Notes: a model not told the origin generated them from the letters alone. DNA of 37,038 nt from Rhodococcus sp. (in: high G+C Gram-positive bacteria) (GCA_012514505.1 JAAZAD010000399.1:1-37038); one strand, 5' to 3'; shown: positions 21,351 to 29,865, numbered from the stretch's first letter. Program-made: numbers and translations.

Positions 21351-21416
21351 TCGGCGGAGCCGATCCGTGGCACTGTCGGCGGAGCCGATCCGTGACACTG
21401 TCGGCGGAGCCGATCC
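21350..21416. repeat. Three tandem 25-bp repeats upstream of purC
   Basis: GTCGGCGGAGCCGATCC begins at 21350, 21375 and 21400, a strict 25-bp period joined by GTGGCACT or GTGACACT. Each unit contains GGCGGAGCC, related to the GC mini-hairpin of the 46-bp element, so the array probably arose by amplification of that part. It lies in the purC leader. Confidence 0.9.
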
Positions 21417-21438
21417 TGGACCGTTAGGGTGGAAAATC

Positions 21439-22323
21439 GTGCGCCCATCATTGTCTTCATATGCCCATCTCGCCGGTGGCAAAGTCCGTGACCTCTACAC
21501 GATCGACGACGAGCATTTGCTGCTGGTCGCGAGCGATCGGATCTCGGCCTATGACCACGTCCTGGACACACTGATCCCTGACAAGGGGCGCGTGCTCACG
21601 GCGATGAGCGTGTTCTTCTTCAATGTCATCGAGGGCAACAACCACCTCGCGGGTGACCCGGACGACGACCGGATCCCCGAAGAGGTGTTGGGACGGGCGC
21701 TGGTCGTCCGCAAGCTCGACATGGTGCCGGTCGAATGCGTCGCCCGTGGTTACCTGACGGGCTCTGGTCTGGCCGACTACCAGCAGACCGGTGCCGTGTG
21801 CGGCGTGAGCTTGCCCGAGGGGCTGGTCGAGGCCAGCCAGTTGCCCGACCCGATCTTCACCCCCGCCACCAAGGCGGACCTGGGGGAGCACGACGAGAAC
21901 ATCAGCTTCGAGAAGGTCATCGACAAGGTCGGTCAGAGCCTTGCAGTGAAGCTTCGCGACGACACGCTCGACATCTACGCCCGCGCCTCCAACTTCGCCG
22001 CCGACCGCGGCGTCATCCTCGCGGACACCAAGCTCGAGTTCGGTCTGGACTCCGGCGGCAATCTGGTTCTCGCCGACGAGGTGCTCACCCCCGACTCGTC
22101 GCGCTACTGGCCCGCCGACAGCTACGAGGAGGGCAAGGTTCAGCCGAGCTACGACAAGCAGTTCGTGCGCAACTGGCTGACGAGCCCGGAGTCAGGTTGG
22201 GACCGCAACTCGGACACTCCGCCTCCGCCGCTGCCGCAGGACATCGTGGATGCGACCCGCGCGCGCTACATCGAGGCATACGAACGGATCTCCGGTCTCT
22301 CGTTCGACGACTGGGTGGGCTGA
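21439..22323 (+). CDS. purC: SAICAR synthetase
   Basis: PurC joins aspartate to CAIR with ATP, step 8 of IMP synthesis. The 294 residues begin [20 protein letters not shown] (GKVRDLY is the ATP-binding start) and contain [31 protein letters not shown] and [17 protein letters not shown]. Length is normal. The start is GTG at 21439 with AGGGTGG 6 nt upstream. The frame stays open to 21313 through the 25-bp repeats, which would give a false 42-residue extension. The gene ends 4 bp before ptrB, so the two are co-transcribed. Confidence 0.98.
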   Translation: MRPSLSSYAHLAGGKVRDLYTIDDEHLLLVASDRISAYDHVLDTLIPDKGRVLTAMSVFFFNVIEGNNHLAGDPDDDRIPEEVLGRALVVRKLDMVPVECVARGYLTGSGLADYQQTGAVCGVSLPEGLVEASQLPDPIFTPATKADLGEHDENISFEKVIDKVGQSLAVKLRDDTLDIYARASNFAADRGVILADTKLEFGLDSGGNLVLADEVLTPDSSRYWPADSYEEGKVQPSYDKQFVRNWLTSPESGWDRNSDTPPPPLPQDIVDATRARYIEAYERISGLSFDDWVG

Positions 22324-22327
22324 TCCT

Positions 22328-24448
22328 GTGACGAAGTTGACTCCGCCTTCCGCCAAGAAGGTTCCGGCCGAACGCCATCATCACGGGCACACGTTCGTCG
22401 ACGACTACGAATGGTTGCGGGACAAAGAGTCTCCCGAGGTGATCGAGTACCTCGAGGCGGAAAACGCCTACACCGATCAGCAGACCGCTCATCTGGAGCC
22501 CGTGCGGGAGAAGATCTTCCAGGAGATCAAGTCCCGCACCCAGGAGACCGACATGTCGGTCCCGACGCGGATCGGGCAGTGGTGGTACTACGCCCGTACC
22601 GTCGAGGGGCAGCAGTACGGGCTGCAGTGCCGGTGCCCGATCTCCGGTGACGACGACTGGACTCCGCCGGAACTCACTCCGGGCGTCGCGGTGCAGGGCG
22701 AACAGGTGCTGTTGGACGCGAACGAGGAAGCGGCGGGACACGAGTTCTTCGCCCTCGGCGCGTTCTCCCTGAGTCGTGACGGGACGCTGCTCGCGTACTC
22801 CGTCGACTTCGCCGGCGACGAGCGTTTCACGATGAAGTTCAAGAATCTCGAGACCGGCGAGATGCTGGTCGACGAGATTCCCGGCACGGCACCCGGGGCC
22901 ACCTGGGCCATCGATCACAATCACATCTTCTACATGACGGTCGACGACTCGTGGCGACCCGACACCGTGTGGCGGCACCGGCTCGGCACCGCCACGGACG
23001 AGGACGTGCGGGTCTTCCACGAACCGGACGAGCGTTTCTGGGTATCGTGCGGATCGACCCGCAGCGAGAAGTACCTGATGATCTGGATCGGGTCGAAGAT
23101 CACCAGCGAGGTCCGGGTTCTCGAATCGGCCGATCCCGAAGGGGAATTCACGATCCTGCTGCCGCGCCGTGACGGTGTCGAGTACGCCGTCGAACACGCG
23201 GTTGTCGGAGGTCAGGATCGCTTCCTCGTCCTCCACAACGATGTCGTAGATGGCGAGAAGGCCGACAACTTCATGGTGTCCGAGTGCCCGGCCAACGATC
23301 CGAGTGCGCTCACCACGCTCGTCCCGCATCGCCGTGACGTGCGACTCGAGGACGTCGACGCATTCTCCGACCATCTGGTGCTCAGCTATCGGCGCGAAGC
23401 GCTGACTCGAATCGCGTTGTGGCCCATCACCGAGAACGGTTACGGCGAGCTGTCCGAGCTCGAGTTCGACCAGGAACTCTTCAGCATCGGCCTCAGCAGC
23501 AACCCCGAATGGACGCAGCCGACGCTGCGAATGGGGTTCACCTCGTTCATCACTCCCGGCCAGGTGTACGACTACGACCTGAAGTCCGGTGAGCTGATCC
23601 TCCGGAAGTCGCAGCCGGTGCTCGGCGACTTCGATGCCGACGCGTACGAGCAGATCCGAGACTGGGCGGTCGCCGAGGACGGCACACGCATCCCGCTCTC
23701 CATCGTTCGTCGCCGGGGCGTCACCGGACCGGCACCGCTGCTGCTGTACGGCTACGGCTCCTACGAGGCCAGCATGGACCCGGCGTTCTCCGTGGCACGG
23801 CTGTCGCTGCTGGACCGCGGAGTCGTATTCGTCGTCGCGCATGTTCGCGGTGGCGGTGAGATGGGCCGGCACTGGTACGAGAACGGCAAGACACTCACCA
23901 AGCGCAACACGTTCACGGACTTCGTCTCGTGTGCACAGCATTTGGTCGACACAGGGCATACCTCGCCCGACCGGATGATCGCCGACGGCGGTAGTGCCGG
24001 TGGATTGCTCGTGGGTGCTGTCGCGAATCTCGCGCCGGAACTGTTCACCGGAATCCTCGCGAACGTTCCGTTCGTGGACCCGTTGACGTCGATCCTCGAT
24101 CCGTCGTTGCCGCTCACCGTCATCGAATGGGACGAGTGGGGGAACCCGCTCGAAGACCCCGAGGTGTACGAGTACATGCGCTCGTACAGTCCGTACGAAA
24201 ACGTCGAGGCCAAGGACTATCCGAAGATCCTCGCAATCACCAGCATCAACGACACTCGCGTGCTGTACGTGGAGCCGGCCAAGTGGGTGGCGAAACTACG
24301 TGACACGAAGACGGGCGACTCCGAACTGCTTCTGAAGACGGAGATGAGCGCCGGACACGGGGGCGTCAGCGGCCGCTACGCCCAGTGGAAGGAAGTGGCA
24401 TTCGAGTTCGCGTGGATCCTGGACACGTTCGGGTTGACCGAGGCATAG
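22328..24448 (+). CDS. ptrB: Oligopeptidase B-type serine peptidase (S9A)
   Basis: Oligopeptidase B cuts short peptides after Arg or Lys in the cytoplasm. The 706 residues have the N-terminal HHHGHTFVDDYEWLRDKES, a seven-bladed propeller region (about 75-430) and the catalytic domain with LLLYGYGSYEASMDP, DGGSAGGLLVGAVAN (catalytic Ser about 556), NDTRVLYVEPAKW (Asp about 641) and SAGHGGVSGRY (His about 676). The GTG start is 4 bp after the purC stop. I recall that the M. tuberculosis counterpart is split in two (ptrBa/ptrBb); here it is one intact gene. Confidence 0.95.
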   Translation: MTKLTPPSAKKVPAERHHHGHTFVDDYEWLRDKESPEVIEYLEAENAYTDQQTAHLEPVREKIFQEIKSRTQETDMSVPTRIGQWWYYARTVEGQQYGLQCRCPISGDDDWTPPELTPGVAVQGEQVLLDANEEAAGHEFFALGAFSLSRDGTLLAYSVDFAGDERFTMKFKNLETGEMLVDEIPGTAPGATWAIDHNHIFYMTVDDSWRPDTVWRHRLGTATDEDVRVFHEPDERFWVSCGSTRSEKYLMIWIGSKITSEVRVLESADPEGEFTILLPRRDGVEYAVEHAVVGGQDRFLVLHNDVVDGEKADNFMVSECPANDPSALTTLVPHRRDVRLEDVDAFSDHLVLSYRREALTRIALWPITENGYGELSELEFDQELFSIGLSSNPEWTQPTLRMGFTSFITPGQVYDYDLKSGELILRKSQPVLGDFDADAYEQIRDWAVAEDGTRIPLSIVRRRGVTGPAPLLLYGYGSYEASMDPAFSVARLSLLDRGVVFVVAHVRGGGEMGRHWYENGKTLTKRNTFTDFVSCAQHLVDTGHTSPDRMIADGGSAGGLLVGAVANLAPELFTGILANVPFVDPLTSILDPSLPLTVIEWDEWGNPLEDPEVYEYMRSYSPYENVEAKDYPKILAITSINDTRVLYVEPAKWVAKLRDTKTGDSELLLKTEMSAGHGGVSGRYAQWKEVAFEFAWILDTFGLTEA

Positions 24449-24464
24449 GGAAGCGGGGCATAGG

Positions 24465-25049
24465 TCATTCTCCGTACGAGTCGAGCATGTCGCGAGGTAG
24501 CGGCTCCTGCATGACGACGCGGGAACCGGCCCACGTATAGGTGATGGTTGCCGGGCCTCCGGACGGGCAGCAGTTCGCGTCCTCCGGCGCCAGCCAGCGA
24601 TAGTTCACCGACACGGAGTTCTCCGTCGTGTCGGCGACGGTGGTGTACGCGTAAGCGTTCGAGGTTGCCGTGCCGAGGTAGGTGTTGTCATGGAAGAACA
24701 GCACCTGCGTCGGTGAGCTCGCCGTTCCCATCGGAGTCTGCGCCAGTACGTACTCGAGAGCAGGGCAACTTCCCGCTGGTGGATCGCTGGACTGTCCGGC
24801 GATCCACCCGCCCCCGCCGGGTGAAGGACTCAGCGACGCGAGAGCCGACTCGACGACCTCGGAATCGAGGCTGCGGCACTGCTCTACCGCGGGTTCTTCG
24901 GACGCCACGGTGTGCGGATTCGATACGGACGGCGCAGGTTGCGCGGCCGGTGGATACGTCGGTGATCCGTCGGCGGGTTGGCCATCGCACGCGGACAACA
25001 AGGCTCCCGCGGTAATCGTGATGAGAGCGGCAGTGGATCGGGTGTTCAT
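24465..25049 (-). CDS. LppP/LprE-family lipoprotein
   Basis: The 194 residues begin with a lipoprotein signal peptide: MNTRSTAALITITAGALLSAC, with lipobox LSAC and modified Cys21. A Pro/Ser/Ala-rich linker follows (about 22-50). The folded part matches LppP/LprE lipoproteins of mycobacteria: CPALEYVLAQTPMGTASSPT, QVLFFHDNTYLGTATSNAYA and ITYTW near the end. It should be anchored on the outer face of the cytoplasmic membrane; the family function is not known. ATG at 25049 was chosen for the signal peptide and the GGAGG 4 nt upstream; the frame extends to 25151 without a signal. It converges on ptrB and is divergent from the peroxidase. Confidence 0.88.
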   Translation of the reverse strand: MNTRSTAALITITAGALLSACDGQPADGSPTYPPAAQPAPSVSNPHTVASEEPAVEQCRSLDSEVVESALASLSPSPGGGGWIAGQSSDPPAGSCPALEYVLAQTPMGTASSPTQVLFFHDNTYLGTATSNAYAYTTVADTTENSVSVNYRWLAPEDANCCPSGGPATITYTWAGSRVVMQEPLPRDMLDSYGE

Positions 25050-25162
25050 GATGCCTCCGGAAACATCGGCGGTCCTGGAATCAGCGTCACTGTGTGTCTC
25101 GGATGTCGACAGCGTGTCGTTAGCGACGTTCGCCGACTCGTGATCGAACACGACTTCTTCGC

Positions 25163-25168
25163 TACGTT
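25163..25168 (+). promoter_or_regulatory. -10 box of a leaderless promoter (glutathione peroxidase gene)
   Basis: TACGTT is followed by 6 nt and the ATG at 25175. Confidence 0.5.
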
Positions 25169-25174
25169 GGACGT

Positions 25175-25666
25175 ATGACGACTCCAGTGCAGAACATCGG
25201 AATCAACACCCTCGGCGGCGTCCCGACGTCGCTCGGCGAATACGACGGACGTGCGGTCCTCGTGGTCAACGTGGCGTCCAAGTGCGGTCTCACGCCGCAG
25301 TACACCGCCCTCGAGAAGCTGGCCACCGACTACGCGGACCGCGGACTCACCGTGCTCGGCATCCCGTGCAACCAGTTCATGGGCCAGGAGCCGGGGACGC
25401 CGGAGGAGATCGAAACGTTCTGTTCCACCACCTACGGCGTCACGTTTCCGCTCCTCGAGAAGATCGAGGTCAACGGTGAGGGCCGTCATCCGTTGTACGA
25501 GGAGCTGACGAAGGCCGAGGATGCCGAGGGCAAGGCCGGCGACATCCAGTGGAACTTCGAGAAGTTCCTCATCGCTCCCGACGGCACGGTGTCGAAGCGA
25601 TTCCGTCCGCGTACCGAGCCCGACGCACCCGAGGTCGTCGAGGCCATCGAGTCCGTTCTGCCCTGA
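25175..25666 (+). CDS. Glutathione peroxidase-family thiol peroxidase
   Basis: The enzyme reduces hydroperoxides. The 163 residues contain NVASKCGLTPQYTALEKL with peroxidatic Cys37 (Cys, not selenocysteine), GIPCNQFMGQEPG with the conserved Gln and a second Cys, and QWNFEKFLIAPDG with the catalytic Trp-Asn. In bacteria of this group, which lack glutathione, such enzymes normally use thioredoxin or mycoredoxin. The ATG is 6 nt after TACGTT. Hairpin copy D starts 4 bp after the stop and would form a long stem at the mRNA 3' end. Confidence 0.95.
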   Translation: MTTPVQNIGINTLGGVPTSLGEYDGRAVLVVNVASKCGLTPQYTALEKLATDYADRGLTVLGIPCNQFMGQEPGTPEEIETFCSTTYGVTFPLLEKIEVNGEGRHPLYEELTKAEDAEGKAGDIQWNFEKFLIAPDGTVSKRFRPRTEPDAPEVVEAIESVLP

Positions 25667-25669
25667 TCT

Positions 25670-25715
25670 CCTGTGAGTGGGTAAGGAGTCTCTGGACTCC
25701 TTACCCACTCACAGG
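25670..25715. repeat. 46-bp hairpin repeat, copy D (perfect)
   Basis: Arms 25670-25690 and 25695-25715 are perfect 21-bp reverse complements around a TCTG loop. This is the best-preserved copy. A shortened GC part (GGCGCAGCC) follows on the right. No T-run follows, so it is not a classical terminator. Confidence 0.96.
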
Positions 25716-25766
25716 CGCAGCCTGAGGTTGGCTTGCTGTTCACGTTGCGATGGCACCCTAGGGGCC

Positions 25767-26471
25767 ATGACCGGACAGCTGATCGTGTCGGTGTCGGGAA
25801 TTCGCGACGAAACGCGGGAGCACGTCGCGTCGTTCGCGCAGGAGATGGACGCGCGTGGTGTGCCGTTGTCGCTGCTCGTGGCGCCGCGACTGAAGGACAA
25901 GTATCGCCTGGTCAACGACATGCAAACGCAGGCGTGGTTACGTGATCAGCGCTCACGTGGCGCCGCGATCGTGCTGCACGGTTACGACCAGGCCGCTACC
26001 AAACGCCGCCGCGCCGAGTTCGCGGCATTGCCCGAGCACGAGGCGCGGCTGAGGCTCTTGGCAGCCGACCGGGTGCTGGAGAAGACCGGGCTGCGCACCA
26101 GGTTGTTTGCAGCCCCTCGCTGGTCGGCGTCCGCCGGTGCGGTGAGTGCGTTGCCGACCGCCGGGTTTCGGCTGCTTGCCGGCATGACGGCGATCCACGA
26201 CCTCGAACGCGGCACTGCCGAGCGCTCGCGAGTGCTCGGCATCGGTGAGGGCTTCCGCGCGGAGCCCTGGTGGTGCCGGGCATTGGTTCTCGGGGCGGGG
26301 CGAACGGCCCGTCGCGGGGGAGTAGTGCGCTTGGCCGTCACCGGGAAGCAACTGGGCAAGAGCGGTCCACGGCAAGCAATGATCGACGCCGTGGACCTGT
26401 GCCTGCATCACGAGGCGACGCCCACCGTCTACCGATGGGACCGCCGCGCGAGCCATCTCGGCGCCGCCTGA
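25767..26471 (+). CDS. DUF2334-like protein (polysaccharide deacetylase-like fold)
   Basis: The 234 residues start QLIVSVSGIRDETREHVASF and contain RGVPLSLLVAPRLKDKYRL, AIVLHGYDQAATKRRRAEF, LFAAPRWSASAGAVSALP and GEGFRAEPWWCRALV. The VSVSGI-D, LHGYD and PRW blocks follow the divergent deacetylase (NodB-like) pattern of DUF2334 proteins, with candidate metal ligands Asp and His. The biochemical role is unknown. In gene order it takes the place of M. tuberculosis Rv0787 upstream of purS. ATG at 25767 is used; the frame extends to 25677 through hairpin copy D, giving a false MGKESLDSLPTHR start. Confidence 0.75.
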   Translation: MTGQLIVSVSGIRDETREHVASFAQEMDARGVPLSLLVAPRLKDKYRLVNDMQTQAWLRDQRSRGAAIVLHGYDQAATKRRRAEFAALPEHEARLRLLAADRVLEKTGLRTRLFAAPRWSASAGAVSALPTAGFRLLAGMTAIHDLERGTAERSRVLGIGEGFRAEPWWCRALVLGAGRTARRGGVVRLAVTGKQLGKSGPRQAMIDAVDLCLHHEATPTVYRWDRRASHLGAA

Positions 26472-26479
26472 CTTTCGTG

Positions 26480-27073
26480 TCAGGCCAGTCCGTCCAGATG
26501 TGCCGCGAGGGCTGCTTCCGCTGTGTCTGGCGAGTCGTTGTCGCCGAGCACCAGATGCATGGCCAGTCCGTCGAGAAGTGCATGAAGCCGTATTGCTTCG
26601 GCCTCGATGTCGCGATCATTGCTGACCAGGCCTTCTTTCGCGAGTGCCGTGAGCACCGCAATGCAGCCTTGGCGCAGCGCGTCGTGCGCATCCAGTGCGA
26701 TCTTTCGCAGCGAAGGGTGTGCGGGCGACTCGCTCACGAGCGCGAGATTGACTTCCATCTCGCACCGTCTCGTTTCGTCGAGCGGAAGGACTTCTCCGAG
26801 GACTGCCAGCGCGCGTTCGCGGGCGTCGGGGATCGACAAATGCGCGACGATGCGATCGCGTGCGCGGACATGCACCAGCTGCATCGAGTAGGCGAGTAGC
26901 TCTGCCTTGCTCGCAAAGATGTGCCGGAGCGACCCACTGGACAGTCCTGCTTCGGCGGCGACCTCGCGCACGGACACCGCGCTGACGCCCTCGCGTCTGA
27001 TCACCCGCCACACGGCCTCTGCGATTTCCTGCTGACGTTCATCGTGGTCGATCAATCGCGGCACGAGGGTCAT
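26480..27073 (-). CDS. TetR-family regulator (BetI-like), likely controls the DUF418-like gene
   Basis: The 197 residues begin with IDHDERQQEIAEAVWRVIRR, then VSVREVAAEAGLSSGSLRHI and FASKAELLAYSM, a full TetR helix-turn-helix. The C-terminal part (LPLDETRRCEMEVNLAL, ALLDGLAMHLVLG) resembles the BetI-type ligand domain. It is divergent from the DUF418-like membrane gene across 70 bp, filled by a nested palindrome (27073-27125) that starts at its own ATG. Autorepression together with control of the neighbour is the natural reading. The ligand is unknown. Confidence 0.92.
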   Translation of the reverse strand: MTLVPRLIDHDERQQEIAEAVWRVIRREGVSAVSVREVAAEAGLSSGSLRHIFASKAELLAYSMQLVHVRARDRIVAHLSIPDARERALAVLGEVLPLDETRRCEMEVNLALVSESPAHPSLRKIALDAHDALRQGCIAVLTALAKEGLVSNDRDIEAEAIRLHALLDGLAMHLVLGDNDSPDTAEAALAAHLDGLA

Positions 27074-27125
27074 GTTAGCACGAGTGTGTTAGCATCTCGA
27101 TATTGCTAACACAGTTGTGCTAACA
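27073..27125. promoter_or_regulatory. Nested palindromic TetR operator with four TGTTAGCA half-sites
   Basis: The left arm (27073-27094) and right arm (27104-27125) are 22 nt each and match at 20 positions as inverted repeats around a 9-nt centre. Each arm carries two TGTTAGCA units in the same direction, so four half-sites make two nested palindromes. It covers the start region of the TetR gene and the promoter region of the DUF418-like gene. Confidence 0.85.
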
Positions 27126-27143
27126 AATTGGCAGGGGAGTCTA

Positions 27144-28304
27144 GTGACGAAGCACCGGTATATAGCCCTCGACGTCCTCCGAGGGCTTGCGATCTTGGGA
27201 ACGCTCGGCACCAACATCTGGATCTTCACCAACGCGGAAGGTCTCATCGGCTACCTCAACGGAACCGGCAGTGCGACCGGGATGTGGGCCCCGATCCAGG
27301 ATGTCCTGCAGCAGACAATGCAAGGCAAGTTCCTGGGACTGCTCACGCTGATGTTCGGAATCGGCCTCGCCGTGCAGCAACGTTCGGCCGTGCGAAAGGG
27401 CGCCCGTTGGCCGGGTCCGTACCCGTGGCGGGCCGCGCTGCTCATGCTCGACGGCGTGCTGCATTACTTTCTCGTCACCGAGTTCGACGTGCTCACCGGG
27501 TATGCCGTCACCGGCCTGATCGTCGCGTTCGTACTGACGTCGGGTATCCGAGCGCAGAAGATCTGGATCGCCGGCTCCACAGCGATCCATGTCGCGATGC
27601 TGGCTCTCGTCGTGGCCGCACTGGCCACCGCCGGAACTCCCGAACCGCAGCCGCTGTCACCGAATCCCTATGCGGACGGAAGCTTCTGGGATCTTGTCGT
27701 GTTCCGTGCGGAGAACCTCGGCCTGTTCCGACTCGAAGTGATCTTCATCCTGCCCATGTCCATCGCGCTGTTTCTGATCGGTGCACGACTTTTCGCCGGA
27801 GGCATCCTCGACCCGCAGCGCGACGGTCTGCGCCGACGGTTGATGTGGGCCGGTTTCGGGATCGCTCTGCCACTCGACTTCGCCCTGGGGATCTTCGGTT
27901 CGGACGCCGGTCTCGTGCTGGGCCGCTACGGCACCGCCCCGATCGTGTCGCTCGCAATCCTCGCGGCGGTGGCGCAGTGGTACGCGCACGGCACGCAGCC
28001 CGGACTCGTCGGCAGAGCGCTGGTCCCGGTGGGTCGCACCGCGCTGAGTTGCTACGTCTTGCAGAACTTTCTGTGTTCGCTCGTCTGCTACGGATGGGGC
28101 TTCGGACTGGCAGCGCGCCTCACCGGGGAAACCGTTGTGCCGGCCACCATCGCGTTGTTCGTGGCCGTGTCAGCCGTGCTGATCGTGGCGTCGACATTGT
28201 GGTTACGCCGTTTCGAGCGGGGACCGCTCGAATGGTTGTGGAATGCCGGCTATCAACGCCTCGCCGGGCGCGCGGAGACTCGGGAGACGGTGTCTGTTTC
28301 CTGA
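27144..28304 (+). CDS. DUF418-family membrane protein
   Basis: The 386 residues begin RYIALDVLRGLAILGTLGTN, the usual opening of DUF418 proteins (a charged RYIALD followed by the first membrane segment). About nine or ten hydrophobic segments follow, and the C-terminus has ALSCYVLQNFLCSLVCYG and FERGPLEWLWNAGYQRL, the family end motif. The biochemical function is unknown; related membrane proteins include acyltransferase-like families. GTG at 27144 has AGGGGAG 4 nt upstream; the frame upstream to 27117 lies inside the operator. A divergent TetR regulator and palindrome imply induction by a small molecule. Confidence 0.88.
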   Translation: MTKHRYIALDVLRGLAILGTLGTNIWIFTNAEGLIGYLNGTGSATGMWAPIQDVLQQTMQGKFLGLLTLMFGIGLAVQQRSAVRKGARWPGPYPWRAALLMLDGVLHYFLVTEFDVLTGYAVTGLIVAFVLTSGIRAQKIWIAGSTAIHVAMLALVVAALATAGTPEPQPLSPNPYADGSFWDLVVFRAENLGLFRLEVIFILPMSIALFLIGARLFAGGILDPQRDGLRRRLMWAGFGIALPLDFALGIFGSDAGLVLGRYGTAPIVSLAILAAVAQWYAHGTQPGLVGRALVPVGRTALSCYVLQNFLCSLVCYGWGFGLAARLTGETVVPATIALFVAVSAVLIVASTLWLRRFERGPLEWLWNAGYQRLAGRAETRETVSVS

Positions 28305-28458
28305 CCGGTGACAGCTCGTGGCCATGGTGGGAATGTGGACGACGCCCGGACCAACCGAGGACGATCCGACGTCGGAAGAGCCGGTGGCTCGTTGCTGGCG
28401 TACGAGGATAGGCAAGCTTCGCAACCACTGACCGCGGCATTCGTGCGAGGCTGCAGGG

Positions 28459-29189
28459 ATGTGGACTGCCTCGGACCTTGTGACGGATGTGACGGAGGGC
28501 GACTGGATCGCACCGGCGATTTCGGACTTTCGTACAGCGGGCGGAGACGGCCAGGTGGGTGGAATCCTTCCACCGCGCTTCGATGCGTATGCCCGGATAC
28601 TGCACCCGGCGTACCGGTCCCGGTCGGCAACTGTAGGCGCCTCCGACCTGATCCGATGGGTCGAGGTCGCAGAAGCGAACGGGCGTACCCTGCACGCGCT
28701 CGCCGAGTGGGAATTCCTTCTACCGAGTCGTAGCGACAGGATGGGGCAGCCGGGTATCTGGGAGAAGGGGCCAGGCACAGGAAGGATAGAGCCCCCGGTC
28801 AGGCGGACTCTCGAATCGATTCTCGCCGCCCACACGTCCACGCCGGAAAGGTGCTGGTACGCGATATGGGAGGGAAACACCATTCTCGACGACGTTCGCG
28901 ACATCGGTGGACGTGTTCGGGCCTACGGTCTCGAGTTCTTTCTTGTCAGGGACGAACTTCAAGTTCCTGACGAGGAAAGGGACCTGAACACAATTCCGCC
29001 GCATTGTGGTGGCCGAACGACCGCACTTGGTGTGTGTCCAGCAACGGCGACCTCATGGCGACCTATGTGGGTGGGACCGACGAATGCATCGCCGCGATCG
29101 TTGACCATCCTGATCTGGAAGCTTTCCCGGTGCAGGCGACGGACAAGGTCACGTGGGACAGCGACACGATCAATCCGCGCCCACTGTGA
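28459..29189 (+). pseudogene. Unknown-function gene broken by a one-base frameshift near 29003
   Basis: I cannot name this family. ATG at 28459 with GAGG 8 nt upstream opens about 181 good residues (GDWIAPAISDFRTAGGDGQ, LPPRFDAYARILHPAY, LHALAEWEFLLPS, RCWYAIWEGNTILDD, GLEFFLVRDELQVPDEE, LNTIPP). After 29001 this frame turns into Arg/Ser/Thr-rich nonsense. The plus-2 frame from 29004 continues sensibly: LWWPNDRTWCVSSNGDLMAT, YVGGTDECIAAIVDHPD and TDKVTWDSDTINP, ending at 29189. Adding one base at about 29003 would give IPPQLWWPNDR and a single protein of about 243 residues. It is either a recent inactivation or a sequencing error. Confidence 0.8.
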
Positions 29190-29213
29190 CTCCACACCCG
29201 CGCCCGGACCGGC

Positions 29214-29858
29214 TCAGACGTCGACGGACGACTCGGCGGGTAGTACGCGGAATTCGGTGCCCTCGGAAGCCATTTCCGAGTAACGCCCGTAGAAGATTCC
29301 GGTTGCCTCGTCGGCGATGATGCCCTGGTGGATGGGGACGGCCACGCGCGGTGCGACAGCACGCAAGAAGTCGATGGCCTCGGAAATCTTCAACCAGGGC
29401 GCTGCGGCGGGGAGGGCGAGAACGTCCACCTTCTCTTCGGGAACGAACAAGGAGTCGCCCGGGTGCATGAGCTGCGCGGGGTTGTCGGCGTCGCCCAGGA
29501 GGTAGGCGGTGTTGTCGATCAGGGGAATGTCCGGGTGAATCACCGCGTGCATGCCGCCGGTGCCGGTGACCTGAACGTCGCCGACGTGAAACTGCTGACC
29601 CGGACGCACGGGGGTCCAGCTTCCGCCCAGTTGGTCTGCCGTCTGCGGGTCCGAGTACAGCTTGGCTCGCGGGTTTGCCTCGACCAGCTTCGGAAGCCGT
29701 GACTGGTCGGCGTGGTCCGGGTGCTGGTGGGTGATCATGATTGCGTCCAGATCGGTGATCCCTTCGAACCCGTGGGAGAAGGTGCCGGGGTCGAACAGAA
29801 TGGTGGATCCGTTCAACTCGACGAGTACACAGCTGTGGCCGAAGTGAGTCAGACGCAT
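29214..29858 (-). CDS. MBL-fold metallo-hydrolase (UlaG-like)
   Basis: The 214 residues start MRLTHFGHSCVLVELNGSTI, then LFDPGTFSHGFEGI and the zinc motif THQHPDHAD (HxHxDH), with later His in GGMHAVIHPDIP and a C-terminal VPIHQG. This is the metallo-beta-lactamase fold of the UlaG/L-ascorbate lactonase-like branch; the actual substrate is unknown. ATG at 29858 gives the typical MRLTHFGHS start and has CATACT 7 nt upstream; a start at 29876 would add six residues. It is divergent from purS. Confidence 0.9.
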   Translation of the reverse strand: MRLTHFGHSCVLVELNGSTILFDPGTFSHGFEGITDLDAIMITHQHPDHADQSRLPKLVEANPRAKLYSDPQTADQLGGSWTPVRPGQQFHVGDVQVTGTGGMHAVIHPDIPLIDNTAYLLGDADNPAQLMHPGDSLFVPEEKVDVLALPAAAPWLKISEAIDFLRAVAPRVAVPIHQGIIADEATGIFYGRYSEMASEGTEFRVLPAESSVDV

Positions 29859-29865
29859 GCACCCG

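Noticed and set aside
22085-23959. 624-codon minus-strand frame under ptrB
   Set aside because: It is antisense to an intact oligopeptidase with its full catalytic triad and has no domain pattern of its own.
25670-25715. Rho-independent terminator of the peroxidase gene
   Set aside because: The stem is perfect but no T-run follows, and the same element appears in several other places; it is better described as a repeat, although it may still affect mRNA ends.
28403-28421. Possible second iron box (AGGATAGGC core)
   Set aside because: Only the left half fits (11 of 19), the right half shows no symmetry, and the downstream broken gene has no iron-related features.
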